From JALZUU01 sp964441245 (GTDB lineage: Bacteria > Bacteroidota > Bacteroidia > Chitinophagales > Saprospiraceae): DNA of 64,000 nucleotides. A model generated the notes under the pieces. The model was not told where the DNA came from. It searched no databases and saw only the letters and a list, made by a program, of their open reading frames with translations. Of this stretch, positions 37,217 through 45,975 are shown piece by piece. The stretch covers positions 45,828 to 109,827 of the forward strand of contig CAYTVR010000002.1 in assembly GCA_964441245.1 (NCBI GenBank). The letters run 5' to 3'. Position 1 is the first letter of the stretch. Every line of letters begins with the position of its first letter. Made by a program: the position numbers and the translations under genes.

Positions 37217-39538
37217 CTAATTTAAAAACCATTTTTCAACTACCTTTTCTGCCGGATGATTGATTGGCGTAAATCCCTCAGGGTAATGGTAGTCTTTATT
37301 TGTCGGCCATTTCCACCAGTAGATCCCTGCGCACCATTCTTGGTCAACAAGACTTTCGAAAACAACTTCATAGCACATTTTTTGATGGGCAGGATTAGGC
37401 CTTCGTCCATTCGGTTCTTCATGCGGATGTCGCCAAGGTGCTTCAACTGCACGAAATCCAATTTCCGTTAGGAGAATAGGCTTGTTGAATTTTTGATGAA
37501 GTTTAGATAGCTTTTGTACTGTTTTTGCAAAACCTTTTTTTAAGCTCGACTTAGTGGCTGTTTCCGAATCACTCAATGGATAATAACAACTCAAACCAAT
37601 GTAATCTAGTTCGTCCCAAAATTCGACCTGTTCTACTTCAGTGCCCCAATTGGCGGAGTAGGTGAGGTAGCCAGAATAGAGTCCTCTTATTTTTTTAAAT
37701 ATTTTACGCCAATCGGCTTCATGACTCAATGTGGCTTTTTCAAATTCGACGCCGATACAAAGTAGATCGATTTCATTTATTTCTGCCAACAGGGCGTAAT
37801 GTACAATCCAACGTTCGTAGTGTTTGAAAAATGCCTGCCAATCTGATTCTTTTTCAAAAGTAAGTGCTCCAGGCCAAGATCCTCGAAACCAGATTTGAGG
37901 TTTTAGCATGGTCTTCATTCCTAATTCCTTGGCGGAAAAAGCGGAGTGAATCACACTTTCATCATTCTCTGTACCGGGATCTCTCATGATGGGGAGCGGA
38001 CTTGGTTGTAGCGGATCTCGCATGTAAGAGTAGGGAATGATACTTACGGAATTGGTGCCAATATTGGCGAGGCGTTGGAGCGATTGACTCGCTTGTTGCG
38101 AAATATAGCCATTGTAAATTGCGTAGCCTTCATGAGCAAAGTTGAATCCTTTGAGATAGGGGAGTGACTCTTTTTTCCTTTCGGGAAATGGAGTTTTTTT
38201 GACTAAGTTTTCTAAATATTTTTGCCACTCGATTTCCATCGAAGCAATCGTTTGTGGATCTGCTTTCCAAGTTGGATATTTTTTTAGAAAAGTATTTTTC
38301 CCAAAATGTTCCATCAAAAAATCGACAAGAGCTCCGGACATGGCTCCCATGATTAAATCCGATTCTTTGGTCATTGTTTGATCGTCGAATAATTCTCTTA
38401 ATGGAATGGAGTGGCCAGATTTTTTTAGGCGAGCAGCCCAATATTCATAACCTTTTTTTTGCCATTGATTTGTAAAACAAATAGCTAAGCCTCGCTCTAA
38501 TGCTTTATGTTTTGGTGTCCCTAATAAATCCCGAATCAGTATTTCGTTTTCTTTTTCAATAAAGTTGTTTTTAAACTCTGCATTGATGACGGTATGTACT
38601 TCTTTTGATTTAAAAGAAATATTTGATTGGGCTGTATTGCGAATCATCAAACCTTTGTACTCGCTTGAGGGGTATAAAAAATAGTTAATTTTGGTGTTTT
38701 TATTTAGCCCTAAGAAGTGAGTGATTTCATGGTATCGTTGTTCACATTTTTTTGCGAAAGCAATAATATCAAAACTAGGATCGAGAGATTGATGACTAAT
38801 AAAATTAAAATGTTCAGTTTGTCTTAAAGTATCGGTATTAGAAAAGTCATAGTATAAACTAGTATCGACTTGTTGCTGATCTTCGGTGAAAAAACCTAAT
38901 AGGATTCGATGATCTTTATTGAAAATTTCATAACTCCAATTGAACCAAAATAAATTAAAATCAGAGTCGTTCAATCGTTTTTGTAAATAATCAAAAATCG
39001 CCTCATCATCATTTCCACTTAAGATATTAATCGGCAAAGATGGATTATTTGGATTAGGATAAAAAGCCAGTTGAAAGATGTGATCTATTTGATCGTATTT
39101 TTTTTGATGGAAATCAAAGGATTGATCGGAAAAATGCAAAGGCAATTGGGAGGACATTTTTTCTAATAAAGCATTAGATCGAGGAGTGCCAATTAAACAA
39201 AGGATTTTAGTTGTTAATTCTTCCGGTGAAATGTTTTTTTCATTTTTGAATTCCACTTGGAGATATCCCTTAATCTGAGTGCGCGAGAAGAGTTGCTGAT
39301 ATTTTTTAGCTAAAGCTTGATCTTTTTCACCATAAACAACGGTCACCATTCTCTTTTGACGAAAAGTTCTTCGAAGATTTTGAAGAGAAGAAGGTGTACT
39401 TTTATCCTTTACATTATTTTGGTTTTTAATTTGATCTACAGTGTTGGTTGGACTGCATGCGCAATTGGATAAACAAAGAAAACCAAACCCTATCCAGATC
39501 AAAAATAAAGGAAAAACTATTTTGGGAAATATCGTCAT
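37217..39538 (-). CDS. Lipoprotein-like GH113-type glycosidase with decayed peptidase-like region
   Basis: A 773-residue exported protein; the N-terminus (to about residue 28, LCLSNCAC) looks like a lipoprotein signal, though the lipobox is imperfect. Residues 265-445 have the cadence of a gluzincin peptidase domain (LGTPKHKALERGLAICFTNQ, GALVDFLMEHFG), but the HExxH site is replaced by a segment around NEILIRDLLG. Residues 460-773 form a GH113-like TIM barrel, with the likely acid/base Glu in LCIGVEFEKA and nucleophile Glu in ILLTEIGFRA. GH113 enzymes cut beta-mannan; the substrate here is inferred only from fold resemblance. Confidence 0.75.
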   Translation of the reverse strand: MTIFPKIVFPLFLIWIGFGFLCLSNCACSPTNTVDQIKNQNNVKDKSTPSSLQNLRRTFRQKRMVTVVYGEKDQALAKKYQQLFSRTQIKGYLQVEFKNEKNISPEELTTKILCLIGTPRSNALLEKMSSQLPLHFSDQSFDFHQKKYDQIDHIFQLAFYPNPNNPSLPINILSGNDDEAIFDYLQKRLNDSDFNLFWFNWSYEIFNKDHRILLGFFTEDQQQVDTSLYYDFSNTDTLRQTEHFNFISHQSLDPSFDIIAFAKKCEQRYHEITHFLGLNKNTKINYFLYPSSEYKGLMIRNTAQSNISFKSKEVHTVINAEFKNNFIEKENEILIRDLLGTPKHKALERGLAICFTNQWQKKGYEYWAARLKKSGHSIPLRELFDDQTMTKESDLIMGAMSGALVDFLMEHFGKNTFLKKYPTWKADPQTIASMEIEWQKYLENLVKKTPFPERKKESLPYLKGFNFAHEGYAIYNGYISQQASQSLQRLANIGTNSVSIIPYSYMRDPLQPSPLPIMRDPGTENDESVIHSAFSAKELGMKTMLKPQIWFRGSWPGALTFEKESDWQAFFKHYERWIVHYALLAEINEIDLLCIGVEFEKATLSHEADWRKIFKKIRGLYSGYLTYSANWGTEVEQVEFWDELDYIGLSCYYPLSDSETATKSSLKKGFAKTVQKLSKLHQKFNKPILLTEIGFRAVEAPWRHPHEEPNGRRPNPAHQKMCYEVVFESLVDQEWCAGIYWWKWPTNKDYHYPEGFTPINHPAEKVVEKWFLN

Positions 39539-39678
39539 CAGTTTATTTAAAATCTTTGAATTCCATTTTTTAATATCATGGATAAAGATCGTAAAGTATT
39601 TGATAATTCAAGGATAAGAAAGGAGTAAATATATAAATATGTTTTGGGCTGTGCGTTTTGAAAGGACATGTCTAAATG

Positions 39679-39730
39679 AAAAAGAGTCATCCCAGACTTT
39701 GGAATTAAATTTCAAAGCAAGGAATGACTC
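39679..39730 (-). terminator. Long hairpin terminator
   Basis: GAGTCATCCC pairs with GGAATGACTC, and inside a 3x3 loop CTTTGGAATT pairs with ATTTCAAAG. On the minus strand it is followed by TTTTTC. It lies 19 bases past the stop of the minus-strand secreted gene. Confidence 0.8.
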
Positions 39731-39748
39731 GCTATTCACGTAGAGCTT

Positions 39749-40369
39749 TTAAATATTTTCTAAGACCTCGATCATTGAAATGTTTTTATAATAAGTATGA
39801 TCATCTACCCTAAGCTTCAATAAGTAAGATGCATCGGCTAAAATAGAAAGATCAAAACGCTTATTAAAAGATGCTAAGTCTTCAAAACTTTGTTCAAAAA
39901 TCAGGTAATTGTTTTTATCAAAAAGGGAAACGGTAATCTCTCCTTGTTTTAGATTGAGCAGATTAACATCTACATATTGATTGACCAATTTGATATAAGG
40001 TTTATAGACAATTGTTTTGTCCTCATCTAATTCGATCCACTTATCTGTTTTGGTCAAAGAAGTTGTTGTGATTCTTAATTCGTCTTCAATAACTAATTGA
40101 TAAATTTCTTGCTTATAAGGCGAAAGAATAAATTTTGCATAATAGGTTCCTTCTTTTTTATTGATATACTTTGTCGTTAAAAGATTTCCTGAGGCATCTA
40201 TAACTTTGATAGATAGATCGGATTGTGGATGATCAAATCTTACTTCAAATGCATTGGATTCTACTACTTTGATCTGGTAAGACGGAAGTATATTTTTCGC
40301 TGTAGCGTAAATGGTGCCAAAAGTAAATAGCATCAAAACCAGGCTTATTTTAAGATTTAAATTTTTCAT
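39749..40369 (-). CDS. Secreted protein with two beta-sandwich-like repeats
   Basis: A 206-residue protein with a signal peptide (1-25, ending ATAK). Two similar halves are visible (LSIKVIDASGNLLTTKYINK and ITVSLFDKNNYLIFEQSFED), each followed by a strand-rich segment, like the small DUF3244-type protein at 987-1364. There is no sorting domain. A -7-like box TAATTTTGCAC lies on the minus strand at 40550-40560, and a strong terminator follows the gene. It is divergent from the AraC regulator, a possible regulatory target. Confidence 0.65.
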   Translation of the reverse strand: MKNLNLKISLVLMLFTFGTIYATAKNILPSYQIKVVESNAFEVRFDHPQSDLSIKVIDASGNLLTTKYINKKEGTYYAKFILSPYKQEIYQLVIEDELRITTTSLTKTDKWIELDEDKTIVYKPYIKLVNQYVDVNLLNLKQGEITVSLFDKNNYLIFEQSFEDLASFNKRFDLSILADASYLLKLRVDDHTYYKNISMIEVLENI

Positions 40370-40742
40370 CTTTTAAAAATTTTAAGATTAACAAATCATT
40401 AATTATTCAACATCAAATTGTTTAGTTCTTGTTTTTTAATTACACCTAGAATATAATTGTACAAGAAAAAATAATTACTTAAAACTGAATTACATTACAA
40501 ATTTATGGGCAATTGAAAGGAGAAACTAGAAGTATATTGGCCAATAGTGGTGCAAAATTAACCTCAATCTTTTTTTCAATAAAAAGCTAAAAATGGAACT
40601 AAAAACAATTTAGTGTGTTCTATACACTATCGTGGAGGTTTTCATCCAAATATGGTGAAATTTTTGATACAAAATGGGAAATAGGAATTTGAATTTTGTA
40701 CAAAACAATATTCAGTAGTTTTTTAAATCCAAAAACTAAATT
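40370..40742. promoter_or_regulatory. Divergent regulatory region with three palindromes
   Basis: The 373-base gap contains TAGTGTGTTCTATACACTA (40611-40629, 6-bp arms), TTTTGATACAAAA (40662-40674) and the perfect 12-bp palindrome TTTTGTACAAAA (40694-40705). The last two are centred about 31 bases apart, near three helical turns. A minus-strand -7 box (RC TAATTTTG, 40553-40560) would serve the secreted gene. The sites could bind the AraC protein encoded just downstream. Confidence 0.55.
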
Positions 40743-41609
40743 TTGAAACAACCAATATTAGAAAAGATTAAACCTGGCTTTGGTAGCTCCTTCACGGTAA
40801 GGAAATTTACAGAGTCGCAAGAATACAATTATTCTACTTGGCATTTTCATCCTGAATATGAACTGGTCTACATTTCTAGCGGAAATGGCAAAAGACATAT
40901 AGGTAATCATGTTTCTAATTATCAGGAAGGTGATTTAATTTTTATGGGACCTGATTTGCCTCACCTGTGTTTTACGGATGGTTTGAAAGAAGAGCATGTT
41001 GAAGTTGTGGTACAAATGAAGCCAGATTTTTTAGGAAGTACCTTTTTTGAAATTCCAGAGATGTTGGCCATCAAACGCTTATTTGATCGAGCTTGCCAAG
41101 GACTTATATTTTTTGGAACAACCAAGGAAATCATTGGTCAAAAAGTAGTAGACTTAGCAAGTATGGAAGGGATGGAGCGTCTTCTGGCCATGCTTTCTAT
41201 TCTTCAAGATTTGTCGCAGTCAGAAGAATATAAATTGCTCAATGCGAACACCCTTTCCCTAGAGGTTAGTTCATCAGAACGAGATCGAATCGCGATCGTT
41301 TATCAATTTATTCAAGATGAATTTCAAAATGAAATTGTATTGAGCGAAGTAGCTGCAAAAGTGAATATGACTGTTCCTGCTTTTTGTCGCTATTTCAAGA
41401 AATTGACTAACAAACCGTTTATTAGATTCGTGAATGAATATCGAATTGCTCATGCTTGTAAGATGTTGTCTAATGAAAGTATGAGTATCACGGAAGTTTG
41501 TTTTGAAAGCGGTTTTAATAACCTATCTCATTTCAATAAGAAGTTCAAGTTATATATCAAAGAGAGTCCGACGAGCTATAGAAAGAAGTTGAACAAGATT
41601 GTACTTTAA
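40743..41609 (+). CDS. AraC-family transcriptional regulator
   Basis: A 288-residue protein with an N-terminal cupin domain (about 15-110: WHFHPEYELVYISSGNGKRH, then GDLIFMGPDLPHLCF) and a C-terminal pair of helix-turn-helix motifs (about 190-285: VLSEVAAKVNMTVPAFCRYF and SITEVCFESGFNNLSHFNKK). An in-frame stop lies two codons upstream and no ATG occurs before residue 61, so the start must be TTG at 40743. The cupin suggests a small sugar or metabolite ligand. Palindromes upstream are likely operators. Confidence 0.92.
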   Translation: MKQPILEKIKPGFGSSFTVRKFTESQEYNYSTWHFHPEYELVYISSGNGKRHIGNHVSNYQEGDLIFMGPDLPHLCFTDGLKEEHVEVVVQMKPDFLGSTFFEIPEMLAIKRLFDRACQGLIFFGTTKEIIGQKVVDLASMEGMERLLAMLSILQDLSQSEEYKLLNANTLSLEVSSSERDRIAIVYQFIQDEFQNEIVLSEVAAKVNMTVPAFCRYFKKLTNKPFIRFVNEYRIAHACKMLSNESMSITEVCFESGFNNLSHFNKKFKLYIKESPTSYRKKLNKIVL

Positions 41610-41664
41610 GCTTTGTAGATGGAGCTTCAAGATGGAATACCATCGTTTGGATCATCTAAAATAA

Positions 41665-41698
41665 AAAAAGCCATTTCGTTAGAAATGGCTTTTTCGTT
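41665..41698. terminator. Bidirectional terminator
   Basis: An AAAGCCATTTC / GAAATGGCTTT 11-bp stem with a four-base loop GTTA, flanked by A- and T-runs. It lies between the convergent AraC and cytochrome genes. Confidence 0.92.
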
Positions 41699-41726
41699 TT
41701 TAGGATTTATTATTTGCAAAAAAAAA

Positions 41727-43154
41727 TTATTGCAGTATGATTTTGATGGTGGCCATCTTTCTCTGATCTGTTACTTTTAAGAAATAGACACCAGGAGATA
41801 AATCACCTTTAGTCAATGTATATTGTTGATCAGCTGTAGTTATTTGGCGAACAACTTTTCCATCAATGGTTGTTAGATTTAATTGAAATTCTTTCGCATC
41901 TGGATTATTCAATTCAATGGTTGTTTGATCCTTTGTTGGATTTGGAGAAGCGGTAATTCCTTCTAGTAATTCTGGAGAAAAAGTAGAAGTCAATTCGACA
42001 AAAGGATTAGACCATTTAGGATTAGTTGCAAAAGTTTCGTCAGTTAGCGTATTCATGAAAGCCATTAAGGCTTCTTTTTCTTCGTCGTCAAAACGGAAGC
42101 CACGTAAGTTATTTTCATCAGGTTCTAATGCAAACATCCATTCAAAAGCAGAAGTAGGATTGGACTGAATTCCATCAGAATAGAAATCAATGACTTCTTC
42201 TAATGTTTCAAATCTTCCATCGTGCATGTAAGGAGCAGTCAATGCGATATTTCTTAAAGTTGGGCTTTTAAAAACACCATCAAAAGAAGGATCTTCTGTC
42301 CAAGCTCCAGCACCCAAATCTGTAAAGTTAGAATCTAACCCATTATTCATAGGAAAGAAAAAGAAATCAAATCCATTTGTAGAGCTAAAGTGAGGTGCTG
42401 CATGGCAAGAAGAACAGCTTTCTTCAAATAATTGTTTTCCGGTCATTTCTAATTCTGAAAAACCAGCAAAGTTATTGGCCGCTTCTTGATCGAATTTAGA
42501 ATTGAGCGTAGTCATCGATCTAATAAACTGAGAAATAGAACTAGCAATTCTAGTGGTCGTAATGGTTGGATCACCATAAGCTTTTTCGAAAAGTGGCCCA
42601 TAATAATCAGTATCATACATATTATTGATGATAGAGGCCATGGTTGGTCCTCCTAATTCTTCTTCATTGGCAATAGGGTCGAGCACCATTTTTTCTAATT
42701 GGTTTGCTCGAAAGTCCCAAAACAATTGTTCTTGAAATGCCCCCCATGCGAGGTCGTTGATGTGCATTGAATTTCGAGTCGTCATTATTTCATCGACTCC
42801 TTCACTAAAGGCACCTTCATCTGCAAAGGATAATTCTTGCTTATGGCAAGAACCACAAGAGACGTCACCGGTACTAGATAAAATTTTGTCATAAAATAAT
42901 ACCCGACCAAGTGTCGCACCGTTATTAGAAATACTACTTATTCTAACCGTATCAACTCCTCCTCCGCTCCAAGGATCGGTCGAGTTGAAAATGTGATTAG
43001 GTAATTCACCAATCCGATAGTTATAAGGTTCTTCAGGAAGATCTAAAGTCACTTCATTCGGTGGTGGTGAAATGAGTTCGCTAACATCGCTCACGCTTGC
43101 AGTGAGTAAAGCGAAAAGTAGTGGCATGGATAAATAGATGTAAATTTTTTTCAT
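41727..43154 (-). CDS. Di-haem cytochrome c peroxidase (MauG/CcpA family) with T9SS sorting domain
   Basis: A 475-residue secreted protein. After a short signal or anchor, two c-type haem sites appear, CGSCHKQ near residue 98 and CSSCHAAP near 245, with the intervening and C-terminal regions typical of the family (GKQLFEESCSSCH, LRNIALTAPYMHDGRFETLE). The last 80 residues are a T9SS type A domain (ITASPNPTKDQTTIE...KIILQ). The family reduces hydrogen peroxide or oxidises protein residues in the periplasm; the sorting domain implies export of a haem-loaded, folded protein across the outer membrane. Confidence 0.92.
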   Translation of the reverse strand: MKKIYIYLSMPLLFALLTASVSDVSELISPPPNEVTLDLPEEPYNYRIGELPNHIFNSTDPWSGGGVDTVRISSISNNGATLGRVLFYDKILSSTGDVSCGSCHKQELSFADEGAFSEGVDEIMTTRNSMHINDLAWGAFQEQLFWDFRANQLEKMVLDPIANEEELGGPTMASIINNMYDTDYYGPLFEKAYGDPTITTTRIASSISQFIRSMTTLNSKFDQEAANNFAGFSELEMTGKQLFEESCSSCHAAPHFSSTNGFDFFFFPMNNGLDSNFTDLGAGAWTEDPSFDGVFKSPTLRNIALTAPYMHDGRFETLEEVIDFYSDGIQSNPTSAFEWMFALEPDENNLRGFRFDDEEKEALMAFMNTLTDETFATNPKWSNPFVELTSTFSPELLEGITASPNPTKDQTTIELNNPDAKEFQLNLTTIDGKVVRQITTADQQYTLTKGDLSPGVYFLKVTDQRKMATIKIILQ

Positions 43155-43376
43155 TGCTTCAATTTTGAGATGTGAATTAAGGGAAGCAGTCTAAGAAAAC
43201 AAGAGAAAACCGGCAAGTGTCTTGTTTTAGTCTAGCTTTGTTCGAATAATAAATACAATATAATAATTATTCGCCTCATATCAAAGAAATATGACGCTAA
43301 TTTGACAATCGAAAGTTAAAATTTTATGCAGTTGTTTTGGATCTATGATAGATAGGGAATTCAAAAAATCTGAATT

Positions 43377-43420
43377 AGAAAGCCCCCATTTTTTGGATAT
43401 CCAAAAAATGAGGGCTTTCA
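43377..43420. terminator. Near-perfect 42-bp hairpin, probable transcript end
   Basis: GAAAGCCC(C)CATTTTTTGG ATATCC AAAAAATGAGGGCTTTC is an almost perfect inverted repeat centred on GGATATCC. It lies 33 bases past the stop of the minus-strand DUF4890-like gene. The T-run is weak on either side, so it could end or protect RNA rather than act as a classical terminator. Confidence 0.6.
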
Positions 43421-43452
43421 TTTATATAAAAGGTCGGTGTGTGAACTATCGT

Positions 43453-44214
43453 TTAGTTGGCCTTAAACTGGCGTTTTTTTCCTTTTCCTTTTCTTTTCCC
43501 CTTTCTTTGAGCCCATTTAGCTTTTTGTTCTTCATTCAAAATAGAATCAAGACTTTGATCAAGATTATTTTGAATTGCTTTTCTATTGTCACTCAATGTA
43601 GCTTGGTCTTTGTTTTCATCTTTTCTAAAAGCAATTAGATCTTGATAATACTTATTATAAGCTTCCTTGACCATATATTGTTGCTTATCATTGAGGTTTA
43701 AACGTTTGGACATTCGTTCCGTTGCTCTTGTAGCCCGTTCTTCCATTTTTTCAGGAGTCATGGCGCGTTCCATTTTTTTCTTGCGATCAGCTTTATTCAT
43801 CTTTTTGTGATACTTCATTTTCCCTTTATCTGCTTTCCGCTGTTCTTTCTTTTCTGCCTTGTAAGCTGTTCTTTTGGCCACTTGTTCTGGAGTCAAGATG
43901 GCATTTAAGCGACTTTCAAAATCTGCTTTAGATGCTTTCTTTTGGGCTTTGAATTGCGCTTTATTAGCTTTTCGATCTGCTTTGTTGATCGTTTTGCTAG
44001 CTTCCTTTTTTTCCATTCGATCTGTCTTTCTCAACTGTTTTTTTGAGTACTTCTCCACGTACAAATCTTTTACTTGGATTTGTTGTTCTGGCGTTAGATT
44101 AAGTCTTTCTGTTAATTTTTCAGTGGATTTGACAGCTCTTTCTGATATATCTTTCTGTGCATAAATACTGGTGATCATTAATGATAAAACCAATAAAACT
44201 GATATCTTTTTCAT
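43453..44214 (-). CDS. Exported lysine-rich DUF4890-like / Spy-like helical protein
   Basis: A 253-residue protein with a signal peptide ending SIYAQ. The rest is almost all helical and very basic, with two similar halves, each carrying an LTPEQ-type motif (LNLTPEQQIQVKDLY, ILTPEQVAKRT; LNLNDKQQYMVKEAY, ILNEEQKAKW). It resembles DUF4890 and the periplasmic chaperone Spy/CpxP pattern; a chaperone or metal-stress role is only a guess. A -7-like box (RC TACTTTTG, 44240-44247) lies 26 bases upstream of the start. Confidence 0.7.
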   Translation of the reverse strand: MKKISVLLVLSLMITSIYAQKDISERAVKSTEKLTERLNLTPEQQIQVKDLYVEKYSKKQLRKTDRMEKKEASKTINKADRKANKAQFKAQKKASKADFESRLNAILTPEQVAKRTAYKAEKKEQRKADKGKMKYHKKMNKADRKKKMERAMTPEKMEERATRATERMSKRLNLNDKQQYMVKEAYNKYYQDLIAFRKDENKDQATLSDNRKAIQNNLDQSLDSILNEEQKAKWAQRKGKRKGKGKKRQFKAN

Positions 44215-44582
44215 AATTGTAATTTTTAAAAATGATTTTCAAAAGTAATTTTGATGTTCGGTGTTTAGACTTTTAATTTTGAACTATGTTACAAACGAAA
44301 AACTGATTTAAGATATTTTTAACATTCATTCAATTTGTTGTAATTCATTTATTATATATCGCTAAACCTATACCAAAGTAAGAGATGGAGGTCTTTTGGG
44401 CTCAGTAAATTGAGAATAATTTAATAATTATTTTTATTTAAATACTTGATAGTGAGGTGTTTGTGGGTGTTTGGTTTGTTCTGGCCAAATTTATTTCGTT
44501 AGAAAAGGCGTTCAGGTTTGAAATTTGTAGATTTGCACTATAATTATTTTTAAAATAACACAATCAACCAAAATATTAATTG
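44215..44582. other. Divergent intergenic region with two -7 boxes
   Basis: The 368-base gap holds no ORF. A minus-strand -7 box (RC TACTTTTG) is at 44240-44247, and a plus-strand TAGATTTGCAC (TAGATTTG, 44528-44535) would serve the lipoprotein at 44583. Neither has a clear -33 element. Confidence 0.45.
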
Positions 44583-45080
44583 ATGAGAAATTTAACAAAA
44601 TACAGTCTATTCGCCCTTTTTTCGTTTTTCGTTTTTGCTTGTGCAAATCCTACCGAAAAAGAACAAAATACGGGCGCGATTGCAGATAAAGCATCTCCTA
44701 AGATGGCAGAAACTGTTGTAGAAGAAGTGATAGAGAACATTTTAGAAGATCCTAAATTGACTGAGCAAGGACTGATTTCGGGCCTTTATGGAAATTGGAT
44801 TAATGAAGCTGATAAAAAAGAAATGATGGTTTTTTCTGGTACTGATTTGGCGCGAATTTATGATGGTAAAATGAAGAAGATTCAACAGCCGGTATTTTTT
44901 GTAAAATGTCCTGCTGGATGTGACACCAATAATAGTCCTGAAAATAATAATAAATGTATTAAGATGACTAACAAGGATGGTAGTAGTGAATGCTATATTT
45001 TTGAGGAGTTGACCAGTGCTAAGTTGACTTATAAAGTCGTAGGTAGTGAGGAACTAGTAGTCTTTAAGAAACAGAAATAA
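44583..45080 (+). CDS. Small lipoprotein of unknown function
   Basis: A 165-residue lipoprotein; the ATG at 44583 gives the signal MRNLTKYSLFALFSFFVFAC with a lipobox Cys at 20. The body is short and beta-rich with a cysteine cluster (FFVKCPAGCDTNN, NNKCIKM, SECYIF) that may form disulfides. No family is recognised. A -7 box TAGATTTG lies about 50 bases upstream. The 3' end meets a 15-bp hairpin shared with the convergent TM2 gene. Confidence 0.7.
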   Translation: MRNLTKYSLFALFSFFVFACANPTEKEQNTGAIADKASPKMAETVVEEVIENILEDPKLTEQGLISGLYGNWINEADKKEMMVFSGTDLARIYDGKMKKIQQPVFFVKCPAGCDTNNSPENNNKCIKMTNKDGSSECYIFEELTSAKLTYKVVGSEELVVFKKQK

Positions 45081-45097
45081 CTTCAATGTATTGATTT

Positions 45098-45149
45098 CAT
45101 TCAGTTGATTATTGGACTCATTTAGATGAAGACTATAATCAATTGAATG
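45098..45149. repeat. 15-bp hairpin of the TTGAATG word family, copy F
   Basis: CATTCAGTTGATTAT (45098-45112) and ATAATCAATTGAATG (45135-45149) pair with one wobble. The hairpin lies between convergent genes, 18 bases past the lipoprotein stop and 14 before the other stop, so it probably marks transcript ends for both. Confidence 0.75.
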
Positions 45150-45162
45150 ATTCGACAAAGGT

Positions 45163-45975
45163 TTATTCAAAAAGTTTTTGTTTTTGTGAAGTAAATTCTT
45201 CTTCGGTTAGTATTCCTTTCTCTCTTAGTTCTCCTAGCTTTTGAATTTGTTCCAGTAAGTTTCCAAATTCTGGTCGTGCAGACTGATTATTGTTTGGATC
45301 TTCGGATACACTTCCTGCCTGTAAAAGTCGATACCCATTCTTGACAAAATCATCATAACTTTCATCCGTTCGCACAAAAGCGAGTGCATTATGGTGATGT
45401 ATTTTATCAAAATCAACAAATCCAAAAGAAACAGCTTTATCCAAATGGAACAGGGCTAAGTTAGCTTCTTCATTAATTGAATAACAACAAGCTATATTGA
45501 AATGGACGGAGCGATCATTGTATTTTGCTCTGAGTGCTTTTTTAAAATCATCGATAGCTCCATCATAATCGTATTCATTGAATTTGGCAATTCCTGAACG
45601 CTTATATGGATTAGGAATAGATTTTTGATTTCTTGGTTGATCTGTTCGGTAATCTTTTCGATAAGAGTTTTTTGATGGTGCTTGACGATTTGGAGGAGCA
45701 TTATAAAATCCGTTAGCTTGTGCACGTAAAAATTTACGGTTGTATTTTTCATTAAATTCTTCTTTCGGCATCGCTAAAAACAAAACGCCATCAATCGCAG
45801 CAATCAATGCCGGAATGAGCATCAAGGGTTCGCCTTCTTCAAATAAAATGATGAAACCAAAAACGCCAAAAAGGAAATGAAGCATTCCTTTGAATTTTTG
45901 TCCCAGATAAAATCGGTGAACACCAAATATTCCCATGGTAAATGCCAGTGCCGCTGCTATTTTCTTACTTTTCAT
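45163..45975 (-). CDS. TM2 - TPR - SHOCT domain membrane protein
   Basis: A 270-residue protein. Residues 1-70 are a TM2 domain with two helices (KKIAAALAFTMGIFGVHRFY then LGVF-like turns and LMLIPALIAAIDGVLFL). Residues about 125-195 contain a TPR-like pair (KFNEYDYDGAIDDFKKALRA, VHFNIACCYSINEEANLALF). The C-terminal 30 residues are a SHOCT domain (LGELREKGILTEEEFTSQKQ). The fusion of all three is unusual; TM2 and SHOCT are common separately. Function is unknown, perhaps a membrane scaffold. Confidence 0.8.
   Translation of the reverse strand: MKSKKIAAALAFTMGIFGVHRFYLGQKFKGMLHFLFGVFGFIILFEEGEPLMLIPALIAAIDGVLFLAMPKEEFNEKYNRKFLRAQANGFYNAPPNRQAPSKNSYRKDYRTDQPRNQKSIPNPYKRSGIAKFNEYDYDGAIDDFKKALRAKYNDRSVHFNIACCYSINEEANLALFHLDKAVSFGFVDFDKIHHHNALAFVRTDESYDDFVKNGYRLLQAGSVSEDPNNNQSARPEFGNLLEQIQKLGELREKGILTEEEFTSQKQKLFE

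Noticed and set aside
43345..43638. 97-residue plus-strand frame
   Set aside because: Overlaps the hairpin and the minus-strand DUF4890-like gene; its SFSFSFPLSLSPFSFLF run is an antisense artefact of lysine codons.
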